From: Isoptericola variabilis 225
GTDB lineage: Bacteria; Actinomycetota; Actinomycetes; Actinomycetales; Cellulomonadaceae
Assembly: GCF_000215105.1 (NCBI RefSeq)
Contig: NC_015588.1
Coordinates: forward strand, 186,001-250,000
Direction: 5' to 3'
DNA: 64,000 nucleotides
Within the stretch, counting starts at the first letter, position 1. The number at the start of each line of letters is the position of its first letter. The notes beneath the pieces were generated by a model. That model was not told the DNA's origin, ran no database searches, and was given only the letters and a program-made list of their open reading frames with translations. A program made the position numbers and the translations under genes. Positions 49,988-58,373 of this stretch are shown here, in pieces.

Positions 49988-51542
49988 GTGGGGCGATGCA
50001 GCGCACGGCGGCAGCCATCCCGCCCGCGTGTCGCGCGCTCGGACGGGCGGTCCCGGCGCTGCCCGTGCCCCGGTCGTGCCGGGACCGCCCGCACCCTCGC
50101 CCGTCGAGGCCGCGCTGGAGCGTGAGCTCGCGCGGATGGTCGACGAGGTGTTCGTGCCCGACGTCGCATGGTTCGCCAACGGCGATCGTGCGCGTGCCGC
50201 CGTCGAACCGGCCGCGAGCCTGGCGGCGGAGCTGGACGCGGCGCTGCCGGGTCCGGGGCTGGCGTCACGGCTGGTCGCGCTGGAGCCGGCCGACCTGGAC
50301 GACCACACGCTCGTGGAGGTGCTGGCGGCGTGGGAGCGGGTCGCCGCGTGGGCGCAGGCCGGGTCGGCGCGGGCGCTGGCCGAGCTGCTGGAACGCACCC
50401 GCGGGTCGGCCGAGCACGAGTTCACGGTCGACGGGGTGGCCGCCCGGCTCGGGATGACGCGGCACGCGGCCGCGCAGCTGGTCACCGTCGCGCACGGCAC
50501 CGCCGGGCTGCCCGAGGTGGCCGACGCCCTCGCGACCGGCCGGATCGACCGGCGCAAGGCCGAGACGCTGATCGCTACCGGCCGCCTGCCGGACGACCGG
50601 CGCCGGGCTGCGGTGCGCGAGGTGCTGCCCGAGGCGGAGCGCCTCACCGTGCCGCAGCTGCGCGAGCGGCTGCGCCGTGCCGAGATCCGCATCGACCCGG
50701 ACGGCGCCGAACGGCGGCACCACGCCGCCCGCTCCGAGCGGTTCGTGCGCCTGGAGCCGGTGGACGACGCGATGGCCTACCTCACCGCCTACCTGCCCGC
50801 CGACGACGCCGCCCGCGTCCTGGCCGCGGTCGAGCAGGTCGCCGTGCCGATGCACCGCACCCCCGGGGAGACCCGCCGCCTCGACGCGTGCCGCGCCGAC
50901 GCCCTGGTCGGCCTCGTGACGGGCGACCTCACCCCGACCGGGTCAGTGCACGGCTCCGCGACCGGGCCGGCGACCGGCCGCCGGCCCGGCGTCCAGGTCA
51001 CGGTGGCCGCCTCCACGCTGCTCGGCGCCGACGACCTGCCTGGCCTGCTCGCCGGCCACGGACCGGTTCCCGCGGCGGTCGCCCGGGCGCTGGCCGCCGA
51101 CCCCGACGCCACCTGGCGGCGGATCCTCACCGACCCCGCCACCGGCGTCCTGACCGACCTGTCCTCACGGTCCTACCGGCCCAGCCCCGCACTGCGTGCC
51201 GCGGTCATCGCCCGCGACATCACCTGCACCTTCCCCGGCTGCCGCGTGCCCGCCTGGCGCACCGACCTCGACCACCTCGACCCGTTCGACCCGGACCGGG
51301 ACGCCCCGCAGACCCACGGCGACAACCTCCACGCCCTGTGCCGCACCCACCACCGCGCCAAGACCCTCGGCGGCTGGCACGTCACCCACGACCCGGCCAC
51401 CGGCACCACCCGATGGACCGCACCCACCGGCCACCAGCACGACCGACCACCCACGATCGCCGACCCCGCCCACCGACCACCGCGCGAGGAAGGCCCACCC
51501 GGCAGCACGGCGGAACAGCAGACCGGCCCGCCCCCGTTCTGA
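49980..51542 (+). CDS. DUF222/HNH endonuclease (13E12-type), SOS-controlled
   Basis: A 520-residue protein of the actinobacterial DUF222-HNH family. The helical DUF222 region spans about residues 40-330 (ARLGMTRHAAAQLVTVA, GRIDRRKAETLIATG). The C-terminal HNH nuclease is DITCTFPGCRVPAWRTDLDHLDPF (paired Cys and the first His) followed by NLHALCRTHHRAKTLGGW. Related 13E12-repeat genes in mycobacteria belong to the LexA regulon, which fits the perfect SOS box at the start codon. The natural target and role are not known. The ATG at 49980 is set by the promoter position. Confidence 0.9.
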   Translation: MFEWGDAAHGGSHPARVSRARTGGPGAARAPVVPGPPAPSPVEAALERELARMVDEVFVPDVAWFANGDRARAAVEPAASLAAELDAALPGPGLASRLVALEPADLDDHTLVEVLAAWERVAAWAQAGSARALAELLERTRGSAEHEFTVDGVAARLGMTRHAAAQLVTVAHGTAGLPEVADALATGRIDRRKAETLIATGRLPDDRRRAAVREVLPEAERLTVPQLRERLRRAEIRIDPDGAERRHHAARSERFVRLEPVDDAMAYLTAYLPADDAARVLAAVEQVAVPMHRTPGETRRLDACRADALVGLVTGDLTPTGSVHGSATGPATGRRPGVQVTVAASTLLGADDLPGLLAGHGPVPAAVARALAADPDATWRRILTDPATGVLTDLSSRSYRPSPALRAAVIARDITCTFPGCRVPAWRTDLDHLDPFDPDRDAPQTHGDNLHALCRTHHRAKTLGGWHVTHDPATGTTRWTAPTGHQHDRPPTIADPAHRPPREEGPPGSTAEQQTGPPPF

Positions 51543-51550
51543 GGGTCGGC

Positions 51551-51610
51551 GCCGCCTGCGCCGGGCTCAGTGCCGCCTGCGCCGGGCTCAGTGCCGCCTG
51601 CGCCGGCGCC
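51551..51610. repeat. 21-bp tandem repeat (2.9 units) at gene end
   Basis: GCCGCCTGCGCCGGGCTCAGT occurs at 51551-51571 and 51572-51592, with most of a third unit from 51593. On the minus strand each full unit carries TGA; the TGA at 51588-51590 is the stop of the PH-domain gene and the next lies exactly 21 bases on (51567-51569). It fills the gap between two convergent genes. Confidence 0.8.
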
Positions 51611-52127
51611 GGGCGGGCTCGGTCGGCGGCCACTCGCCGTCGTCGGACCCGTCGTCGGTGACGTGCAGCAGCTCCTGCAGTCGCAGGTGCACCTCGTCGA
51701 CGCGCGGCACGTCGTGCAGCTCCATGCCCTGCTTCTCGGTCGCGTCGGACACCACGAGCGTCCCGCAGCCGAAGATCCGGTCGACGACGTCCTTCTCGAG
51801 CGCGACGTCGTTGATCCGGTAGAGCGGGATGTCGCGCCCGACGCGCGTGAGGATGCCGGACCGCTCCGCGATCCGCCGGTTCGTCACGGAGTACGACGTG
51901 GTGCGCCAGCGCAGCCACGGCACGAGCACCCACGAGACCGCCGCCAGCGCTGCGAGGCCGAGCACGACCCACGTGAGCAGGTCCGACGGCGACAGCAGGA
52001 TCGTCCCGACGCAGATGGCGACCAGCAGGACCAGGAGGACGAACGGCCAGAGCAGGGCCTTGGCGTGCTCGCGCAGCTCCATGACCACCGTCTCGCCGTC
52101 GGTCAGGTCCTTCTCGCGCAGCGCCAT
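51588..52127 (-). CDS. PH-domain (bPH2) membrane protein
   Basis: A 179-residue protein. Two membrane helices (LLWPFVLLVLLVAICVGTILL and WVVLGLAALAAVSWVLVPWL, about 24-70) precede a bPH2 domain with RWRTTSYSVTNRRIAERSGILTR, DIPLYRINDVALEKDVVDRIFGCGTLVV and ELHDVPRVDEV. These proteins are widespread in actinobacterial envelopes; function unknown. The Arg-rich tail and stop codon lie inside the 21-bp repeat. Confidence 0.85.
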   Translation of the reverse strand: MALREKDLTDGETVVMELREHAKALLWPFVLLVLLVAICVGTILLSPSDLLTWVVLGLAALAAVSWVLVPWLRWRTTSYSVTNRRIAERSGILTRVGRDIPLYRINDVALEKDVVDRIFGCGTLVVSDATEKQGMELHDVPRVDEVHLRLQELLHVTDDGSDDGEWPPTEPARRRRRRH

Positions 52128-52146
52128 GCTCAGATGGTGCCAGAGC

Positions 52147-52788
52147 TCACGACGTCGGGGGCAGGTTCCAGCCCTCGACCGTGCGCAGGCCGTGACCGTG
52201 CCCGAGCAGGCAGATCGCCGCGGTGCCCAGCTCGAGCCGCGCGCCGAGCCGTGGGTCGGCGTCGATCCACGCGGTCGCGAGCACGCGCAGCAGGTGGCCG
52301 TGGGCGACCGCGAGCACGTCGCCGCCGTCGCGAAGCGTCTCCTCGGCGCGGGCGACGAACCGCCGCGCGCGCTCGTACACGTCCTCGAGCAGCTCGCCCT
52401 TCCCCCCGGCGCCGTGCTCCGGGTCGGGCGGAAGGACGCGCACCCCGTCCTCGAAGATGACGAACTCGCGCCCGAGGATCTCGCCGATCTCGGCGCTGGT
52501 GCGCCCGTCGACGGGGCCGTAGTCCCACTCGCCGAGGTCGTCGTCGACGACGACGTCGGTCCAGCCGCCGATCTCGGCGGTCCGGCGGGCCCGCTCGAGC
52601 GGCGACGAGTAGACCGCGGCGAAGCGGAAGTCGGCGAGCGCGCGCCCTGCGAGCCGGGCCTGCTCCTCACCGGCCTGCGTGAGCGGGACGTCGGAGGTGC
52701 GGCCCGTGTGCTTGCCGGTGCGGGACCACTCGGTCTCCCCGTGCCGCAGGAGCACGAGCTGGGGCGCGGAGGTGGGGACGATCGCCAT
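52147..52788 (-). CDS. Histidine phosphatase-family (phosphoglycerate mutase-like) protein
   Basis: A 213-residue enzyme. LVLLRHGETEWSRTGKHTGRTD-type start (RHGE catalytic His), VYSSPLERARRTAEI, the acid in DLGEWDYGPVDGRTSAEI, and the second His in VLAVAHGHLLRVLA are all in place. This resembles broad-specificity phosphatases of the GpmB/PhoE group more than a true mutase. It precedes the PH-domain gene by 19 bases on the same strand. Confidence 0.9.
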   Translation of the reverse strand: MAIVPTSAPQLVLLRHGETEWSRTGKHTGRTSDVPLTQAGEEQARLAGRALADFRFAAVYSSPLERARRTAEIGGWTDVVVDDDLGEWDYGPVDGRTSAEIGEILGREFVIFEDGVRVLPPDPEHGAGGKGELLEDVYERARRFVARAEETLRDGGDVLAVAHGHLLRVLATAWIDADPRLGARLELGTAAICLLGHGHGLRTVEGWNLPPTS

Positions 52789-52922
52789 GCACCGAGGATC
52801 GCCCACTAACCAGCTCATCGCCGGCATCGCGGGCGGGCAGCTCGCCGCGGGCGCCGCGGCCACGGCGACCGGCGGCACCACGACGAACGGCACGACGACC
52901 ACGAGCTGACGTCGCCGCGCCA

Positions 52923-52960
52923 CCTCTCGCCACCCCGTCACGCGACGGGGTGGCGAGAGG
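52923..52960 (+). terminator. Perfect 17-bp hairpin in divergent region
   Basis: CCTCTCGCCACCCCGTC pairs without mismatch with GACGGGGTGGCGAGAGG around a four-base ACGC loop. No gene ends close by on either strand (leftward phosphatase starts at 52788, rightward DsbA-like gene at 53004), so it may end antisense or upstream transcription, or act in the 5' leader of the DsbA-like gene. Confidence 0.55.
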
Positions 52961-53003
52961 GGCGTCACGGAATCGAGGGCGGGCCGTCGCTGTTGGCGAC
53001 GGT

Positions 53004-53735
53004 GTGACGAGCCACGAGAGCCACGACGGCCACGAGAAGCAGCCCCTGAGGATCGACGTGTGGTCCGACGTCGCCTGTCCCTGGTGCTACATCGGCAAGC
53101 GGCGGTTCGCGCGCGCCCTGGAGCAGCTGGCCGAGCGCGACGGCGCGGCACCGGCGGTCGAGGTCGAGTACCACTCCTTCGAGCTGTCGCCCGACACCCC
53201 CGTCGACTTCGAGGGCACGTCGACCGAGTTCCTCGCGCGTCACAAGGGCATCCCGCTCGAGCAGGCGCGGCAGATGAACGACCACGTGACGCGCCTCGCC
53301 GCCGCCGAGGGGCTCGAGTACCGGATGGACGACGTCCGGCACACCACGACGCTCAAGGCGCACGAGCTCCTGCACCTCGCCAAGGCGCGAGGTCTCCAGG
53401 AGCCGATGAAGGAGCGCCTCCTGCGCGCGTACTTCACCGAGGGGCGCCACGTCGGCCACGTCGCCGAGCTCGCGGACCTCGCCGCCGAGGTGGGTCTGGA
53501 CCGCGACGAGGTCGTCGAGGCGCTCGAGTCCGGCCGGTACGCCGACGGCGTCGCCGCAGACATGGCCCAGGCACGCGCCTACGGGATCAACGGCGTGCCG
53601 TTCTACGTGATCGACGGCCGCTACGGCGTCTCGGGCGCGCAGGACCCGGCGGTGTTCGTCCAGGTGCTCGACCAGGTGCTCGCCGAGCGCGGTGAGGCGG
53701 AACTCACACCGTCGACGGGCCGTTCGGGTCGGTGA
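53004..53735 (+). CDS. DsbA/FrnE-family oxidoreductase
   Basis: A 243-residue thioredoxin-fold protein. RIDVWSDVACPWCYIGKRRF carries the CxxC (CPWC) active site near residues 25-28; YHSFELSPDTP, the helical insert with HTTTLKAHELLHLAKARG, and the cis-Pro segment GINGVPFYVIDGRYGVSGAQ are FrnE/polyketide-isomerase-like features. FrnE of Deinococcus is a cytoplasmic disulfide isomerase; here no signal peptide is visible either. GTG 53004 is the preferred start. A short Cys-containing peptide gene follows. Confidence 0.9.
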   Translation: MTSHESHDGHEKQPLRIDVWSDVACPWCYIGKRRFARALEQLAERDGAAPAVEVEYHSFELSPDTPVDFEGTSTEFLARHKGIPLEQARQMNDHVTRLAAAEGLEYRMDDVRHTTTLKAHELLHLAKARGLQEPMKERLLRAYFTEGRHVGHVAELADLAAEVGLDRDEVVEALESGRYADGVAADMAQARAYGINGVPFYVIDGRYGVSGAQDPAVFVQVLDQVLAERGEAELTPSTGRSGR

Positions 53736-53835
53736 GCCCGTCCGAGACGCGGTATCACTGTGGTGAGACCGCGTCCGTGAGGCGCGGCTCGCAGGACACA
53801 CGAGCATCGGCGCCCGTGCGCCCGAAGGAGGACAG

Positions 53836-54000
53836 ATGACCGACACCCCGTACCGCTCGATCGCCAACCCGCGTCGCACGAGGCTCGCGTCGGCCGGGTC
53901 GGCCGACGCCGCGTCGCCGCGCGGCGACGAGCACTCCCTGCAGATGCTGGGCGACGACGGCGCCGCGTGCGCCGACGGCGCCTGCTCCGTGACCGACTGA
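53836..54000 (+). CDS. Small peptide gene, two C-terminal cysteines
   Basis: A 54-residue peptide starting MTDTPYRSIANPRRTR and ending GAACADGACSVTD. GAAGGAGGACAG directly before ATG 53836 is a near-perfect ribosome site, which is the main support for translation. The pair Cys-x4-Cys near the end could form a disulfide or bind metal. It lies 100 bases after the DsbA/FrnE gene on the same strand. I recognise no family; a modified-peptide precursor is one possibility, unsupported by any nearby modification enzyme. Confidence 0.55.
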   Translation: MTDTPYRSIANPRRTRLASAGSADAASPRGDEHSLQMLGDDGAACADGACSVTD

Positions 54001-54034
54001 CCCGGTCGCACCCGGCGCCGGTGCCGGCGGGCCG

Positions 54035-54961
54035 TCAGAACGCCCGGTAGTCCGGTATCGGCAGCTTCGGGCCCCGGCGCGGCGCCCGCGCCCGCCCACC
54101 GAGGAACAGCAGCCGCACCACGCGGTGCCGGTGGGGGGCGTAGGGCGCCAGCAGCCGGAGCATGCCCGCGTCGTCGGTGCGCTCGCCGGTGAGCGCCCAG
54201 CCGACGGCCCCGGCCAGGTGGAAGTCGCCCACCGACACCGCGTCGGCGTCGCCGAGCGCGCGCTGCGCGACCTCGGCCGAGGTCCACACCCCGATCCCCG
54301 GCACCGTCTCGAGCCGCGCCCGGCCTTCGGCGGGCGGCATCGCCGCCGCCTCCTCGAGCCGCGCGGCGACCCGCGCGCACCGCACGATCGTCCGCGCGCG
54401 CGTCGCGTCCACGCCCGCGCGGTGCCAGTCCCACACCGGCACCGCGGCCCACGTCCGCGCGTCGGGCACCACGCGCATGCCCGACGGCGCAGGGCCCGGC
54501 GCGGGCGTCCCGTGCCGCGCGAGCAGCCACCGCCAGGCACGGTGCGCCGTCACGACCTGGACCTTCTGCTCCAGCACGGCCGGCACGAGGGCCTCCATGA
54601 CCCGTTCGCTGCGGGGCATCCGGAGCCCCGGCGTGCGGCGGTGGGCGTCGGCCGCCTGCAGCGGCGGGACGAACCCGCTCGTGTCGTCGTCCTCGCCGAG
54701 CAGCGTCGGCAGCTGCGCGGCAGCCTCGGCCGCGCCCGGCCCCCAGTGCTGCACGACGACGGTGCGCTCGTCCGCGACCGTGAACCGCTGGGTGACCGGC
54801 CCGGTGCGCAGGAGGCTCGTGCGCCACACGGCGCCGTCCGGCGTCGTGCGGAACGTCGGGTCGCCCGCGCCGTGGCGCAGGGGACCGAGCGTGAGTCCGA
54901 GGTCGAGCGGGCGGTCGGACGCGTGCCGCACGGTGAGCTGCTCGCGGTGGACGGTGAGCAC
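54035..54961 (-). CDS. DNA-3-methyladenine glycosylase II-like (AlkA-type)
   Basis: A 308-residue base-excision enzyme. The N-terminal half is a beta-rich domain; the C-terminal half has the HhH-GPD fold: ALVPAVLEQKVQVVTAHRAWRWL, then LETVPGIGVWTSAEVAQRAL (hairpin-helix-hairpin, about 216-235) and VSVGDFHLAGAVGWAL with the catalytic Asp. It should remove alkylated purines from DNA. It follows the RNase HI gene by 19 bases and may be cotranscribed with it. Confidence 0.85.
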   Translation of the reverse strand: MLTVHREQLTVRHASDRPLDLGLTLGPLRHGAGDPTFRTTPDGAVWRTSLLRTGPVTQRFTVADERTVVVQHWGPGAAEAAAQLPTLLGEDDDTSGFVPPLQAADAHRRTPGLRMPRSERVMEALVPAVLEQKVQVVTAHRAWRWLLARHGTPAPGPAPSGMRVVPDARTWAAVPVWDWHRAGVDATRARTIVRCARVAARLEEAAAMPPAEGRARLETVPGIGVWTSAEVAQRALGDADAVSVGDFHLAGAVGWALTGERTDDAGMLRLLAPYAPHRHRVVRLLFLGGRARAPRRGPKLPIPDYRAF

Positions 54962-54979
54962 GGACCCACGCTACGCGGG

Positions 54980-55606
54980 TCAGTCGAACAGCGTGCCGAG
55001 CTCCCAGGCCGGCTCCGGCGTCGTGCCTGCCCCGGGGCCGCGCACGCCCGACCGGGCGCCGACCGCCTCGCGACGCGCGGCCGCCGCCGCGGGCTCGGCG
55101 TCGGGCGCGGCGGCGACAGGTGCGGCATCGCCAGGTGCGGCGTCCACGAGCAGGTCCCCGACCTGCCCGCGGCCCGCGGCCCAGTCCTGCGCGGCGAGTC
55201 CGGCGAGCTGGTCGGCCCGCTCGTTGAACGGGTTGCCGACGTGGCCGCGGACCCAGCGGAAGCGGACGGGGCCGGGGCGCGCGGCGATCGCGCGGTCGAT
55301 CGCCTGGATGAGCTCGAGGTTCTTGACGGGCCCGCCGGACGCCGTGCGCCAGTTCTTGCGCTTCCAGCCGTCGAGCCACTCGGAGGCGCACCGGATCGCG
55401 TACTGCGAGTCGGACTCGATGAGCAGCGGCTCGTCGCCGGGGTGCGCCTCGATGGCGCGCAGGAGCGCGGTGAGCTCGGCGACCTGGTTGGTCCCCGAGG
55501 CCGCCCCGCCCGAGTCGAAGCGGCCACCCTCGTGAGCGATCCACGCCCATCCGATCGCTCCGCCCGGGTTGCGCAGGCAGGAGCCGTCGGTGCTGACAAT
55601 GATCAC
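54980..55606 (-). CDS. rnhA: Ribonuclease HI with C-terminal extension
   Basis: A 208-residue nuclease cutting the RNA strand of RNA-DNA hybrids. The catalytic residues are visible: Asp in VSTDGSCLRNPGG, Glu in NQVAELTALLRAI, Asp in LLIESDSQYAIRC and Asp in GNPFNERADQLAG, with the conserved RWVRGHVGNP. The first 145 residues are the enzyme; the last 60 are Ala/Pro/Gly-rich and probably disordered, longer than in E. coli RNase HI. GTG 55606 begins directly at the first strand. Confidence 0.92.
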   Translation of the reverse strand: MIIVSTDGSCLRNPGGAIGWAWIAHEGGRFDSGGAASGTNQVAELTALLRAIEAHPGDEPLLIESDSQYAIRCASEWLDGWKRKNWRTASGGPVKNLELIQAIDRAIAARPGPVRFRWVRGHVGNPFNERADQLAGLAAQDWAAGRGQVGDLLVDAAPGDAAPVAAAPDAEPAAAAARREAVGARSGVRGPGAGTTPEPAWELGTLFD

Positions 55607-55793
55607 GCCGTCGTCCTCTCGCCGTCCGGCCTCCCGGACGTCGGGACACATTGTGCCCCGAGCCGGTGACACCCAGGTGAACCCCGGGCGGCGATCCGGC
55701 GCTCCCGGCAGGCTCCCGGCGATGCGGACGTCCGAATCCTGCCGCCCGAGCGGCCGGAACCCACGGCCGCGGCGCGGCGGCCATCATGGTGCC

Positions 55794-56948
55794 ATGGCAC
55801 CCCCGACCCCCGCCGAGCGCGCGGCCGAGCAGCACCCGGCGCACCGGCGCACGCCCTCCGACGTGCGCCGGTGGCGCCGCTACCTCGCCGACGAGCGCGC
55901 CGAGGCGGCCGTCTACCGCGACCTCGCGCGGCGTCGCACCGGCGAGGAGCGCGCGATCCTGCTCGCGCTCGCCGAGGCCGAGAAGCGGCACGAGCAGCAC
56001 TGGCTCGACCTGCTCGGCGACGACGTCGGCAAGCCCCTCAAGGGCGACTGGCGCACCCGGATGCTCGGGTTCCTCGCCCGCCGGTTCGGCGGGGTCTTCG
56101 TCCTCGCGCTCGCCCAGCGCGCCGAGTCGCGCTCCGCCTACGGCGACGAGAAGTTCGCGACGGCGACCATGGCCGCCGACGAGCAGATCCACGAGGAGGT
56201 CGTGCGCGGCCTGGCGACGCGCGGCCGCAACCGCCTCTCCGGGACCTTCCGGGCCGCCGTCTTCGGCGCCAACGACGGGCTCGTGTCCAACCTCGCGCTC
56301 GTGCTGGGCATCGGCGCCTCGGGCGTGCCCACCGGGACGATCCTGCTCACGGGCCTCGCCGGCCTGCTCGCCGGCGCGCTGTCGATGGCCGCGGGCGAGT
56401 ACGTGTCCGTCCGCTCGCAGCGCGAGCTGCTCGAGGCCTCCACGCCCGACCCCGACGCCGACCGCGCGCTGCCGCACCTCGACGTCGACGCCAACGAGCT
56501 GGCGCTCGTCTACCGGGCGCGCGGCATGGCCGCCGAGGAGGCGCAGGCGCACGCCGACGAGGTGCTCGCTCGCCTCGGGGCCGCCGGGCCGGTCTCCGTC
56601 ACCGACCCCGTCGCCGGGCACGTGCCTGCCGACCCGGGCCCTGCGGCCGACGCCGACGAGCACGAGACGCACGGCACCGCGTGGGGCGCCGCCGTGTCGA
56701 GCTTCCTCTTCTTCGCCTCGGGCGCGATCGTGCCGGTGGTCCCGTACCTGCTCGGCCTCGAGGGCGCGCAGGCGGTGCTCGTGGCGTGCGTGCTCGTCGG
56801 CGTCGCGCTCGTCGTCACGGGCGCGATCACGGGCCTGCTCTCCGGGACCTCGCCCGTGACGCGCGCCCTGCGCCAGCTCGCGATCGGGTTCGGCGCCGCC
56901 GCCGTGACGTATCTGCTCGGCCTGCTGTTCGGGACAACCGTCGCCTAG
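55794..56948 (+). CDS. Ferritin-like/VIT1-CCC1 fusion membrane protein
   Basis: A 384-residue protein. Residues about 25-145 form a ferritin-like (rubrerythrin-type) domain with ADERAEAAVYRDLA and EKRHEQHWLDLLG supplying Glu and ExxH ligands. The VIT1/CCC1 transporter part follows: GTFRAAVFGANDGLVSNLALVLG, AGALSMAAGEYVSVRSQRELLE, and three further helices at the end. Such fusions bind iron on the cytoplasmic side and move iron or manganese across the membrane. ATG 55794 is the start; an ATG at 55786 is out of frame. Confidence 0.92.
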   Translation: MAPPTPAERAAEQHPAHRRTPSDVRRWRRYLADERAEAAVYRDLARRRTGEERAILLALAEAEKRHEQHWLDLLGDDVGKPLKGDWRTRMLGFLARRFGGVFVLALAQRAESRSAYGDEKFATATMAADEQIHEEVVRGLATRGRNRLSGTFRAAVFGANDGLVSNLALVLGIGASGVPTGTILLTGLAGLLAGALSMAAGEYVSVRSQRELLEASTPDPDADRALPHLDVDANELALVYRARGMAAEEAQAHADEVLARLGAAGPVSVTDPVAGHVPADPGPAADADEHETHGTAWGAAVSSFLFFASGAIVPVVPYLLGLEGAQAVLVACVLVGVALVVTGAITGLLSGTSPVTRALRQLAIGFGAAAVTYLLGLLFGTTVA

Positions 56949-56951
56949 GGC

Positions 56952-57008
56952 GGGTGAAATCCGCGCGCTTGCTGTTGCGTGGAGCACGCGCAGGGGTCAT
57001 GGTATGAC
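56952..57008 (+). promoter_or_regulatory. Putative promoter region with GGGTGAAAT motif
   Basis: GGGTGAAAT (56952-56960), GGAGCACGCG (56981-56990) and a TATGAC -10 candidate (57003-57008) recur in the order seen before the two HExxH copies at 3637 and 4586. It lies about 100 bases before the surface-protein gene at 57054. Function is inferred. Confidence 0.35.
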
Positions 57009-57053
57009 CGACGACGCGATTCAGGCCCGCAGGGTGGGCCGGCAGGGGGTTGG

Positions 57054-58292
57054 ATGACGCGCCGCGACGAGCGCCGTACGGGGGCCACGGGCCTCCGTCG
57101 CTGGGTGCTGCGCGCCGTCGGGATCACCCTCGCAGGGGCGGGCGCCGTGTGCATGAGCGCCGCCGTCTCGTCCGCCGACGACCGTGACGGCGGGCTGCTG
57201 TCCCCCGTCACCTCCGCGGTCACCTCGACCGTGGGGTCGACCGTGGGAGCGGTGACCACCGGTGTGGTCGAGCCCGTCGCCTCGACCGTCGAGACCGTGA
57301 CCGAGCCGGTCGCGAAGCCGGTCGAGCCGGTCGCGGAGAAGGTCGTCGAGCCCGTCGCCGAGACGGTCGTCGAGCCCGTGACGAAGCCCGTCGCGTCGAC
57401 GGTCGAGACCGTGACCGAGCCGGTCGCGAAGCCGGTCGAGCAGGTCACCGAGGCCGTCGTCGAGCCGGTCGAGCAGGTCACCGAGGCCGTCGTCGAGCCG
57501 GTCGCGGACGCCGCGGCCCCCGTCGTCGGGGCGGTCACCGACACGCTCGACCCGGTCACCGAGCCCGTCGTGGACGCCGTCGCCGGCGTCACCTCACCGG
57601 TGCTCGACCCGGTCACCGACGTCGTCGGACCGACCGTGGACGGTGTCGTCGGCGGGGTCGTGGACCCCGTGCTCGGCCCGGTCCTCACGCCGGTGGTCGA
57701 CACGCTGACGCCCGTGACGGACGTCGTCTCGGGCGTCGTGACGCCGCTCGTGCCGGTCGTGGAGCCGGTGGTCGACGTCGTCGCTCCGGTGGTCGAGCCG
57801 GTCGTCACCCCGATCGTCGACGGCGTCGTGCCCGAGCCGGGCGGTCTGCTGCCGCCCGTGGACGACCTCGTGCCCGGCCTGCCAGGGGGCGGACCCGGCG
57901 GCCCGCCCACCGCGGCCGTGGCACCACCGCGCCCGGACGCCGAGGCCGCCCTCGACGCGGGCCCGTCCGGCGACGCCCCGCCCGCGGCCACGCTCCCGGC
58001 CCGGTCCGCACCCACCTCCGTCTCCGACGCCGCGCGCACCGTCGCGACGTCGAGCGCCTCGTCGGCCGCCCCGGCCGGCGACCCGGCGCCCGCCGCTCCG
58101 GCGACGGCCGTCGTGGCCGGCGCCGCGGTCGCGGGCAGCAGCTCGCTCCGCGCGCCGTCGGGCGCGACCGACGCCGCCGGCGCGCTCGCCGGCCTCCCGA
58201 CCCGCTCGGCCGGCGCGTGGCTCGTGCCCGCCGCCGACGCGTTCGCCCATCTGCCGGCCCCTGCCTTCGAGATCCCCGTCTCTCCTGCCTGA
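57054..58292 (+). CDS. Secreted Val/Pro-repeat surface protein
   Basis: A 412-residue protein I cannot assign to a family. A Sec signal peptide (WVLRAVGITLAGAGAVCMSAAVSSA) is followed by about 230 residues of near-repeats built on VxEPVxxTVE, VTEPVAKPVE and VVDPVLGPVL, with Val, Pro, Thr and Glu dominating. A Gly/Pro linker (about 275-300) and an Ala/Ser/Thr-rich tail complete it. No LPxTG motif or C-terminal membrane helix is seen, so retention on the wall is uncertain. It is next to another repetitive surface protein and may form a pair with it. Confidence 0.72.
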   Translation: MTRRDERRTGATGLRRWVLRAVGITLAGAGAVCMSAAVSSADDRDGGLLSPVTSAVTSTVGSTVGAVTTGVVEPVASTVETVTEPVAKPVEPVAEKVVEPVAETVVEPVTKPVASTVETVTEPVAKPVEQVTEAVVEPVEQVTEAVVEPVADAAAPVVGAVTDTLDPVTEPVVDAVAGVTSPVLDPVTDVVGPTVDGVVGGVVDPVLGPVLTPVVDTLTPVTDVVSGVVTPLVPVVEPVVDVVAPVVEPVVTPIVDGVVPEPGGLLPPVDDLVPGLPGGGPGGPPTAAVAPPRPDAEAALDAGPSGDAPPAATLPARSAPTSVSDAARTVATSSASSAAPAGDPAPAAPATAVVAGAAVAGSSSLRAPSGATDAAGALAGLPTRSAGAWLVPAADAFAHLPAPAFEIPVSPA

Positions 58293-58373
58293 CGCGGCCA
58301 CGTCGTGCCCCGAGCACGGCACCGGCCACGGGCGGCGACCGCCGTCCGGACGTCAGCGACAGGAGAGACAACC

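Noticed and set aside
52787..52909. Short plus-strand frame of 40 residues ending in a Thr/Gly tract
   Set aside because: Its ATG overlaps the start codon of the divergent phosphatase gene, there is no ribosome site, and the sequence is low-complexity.
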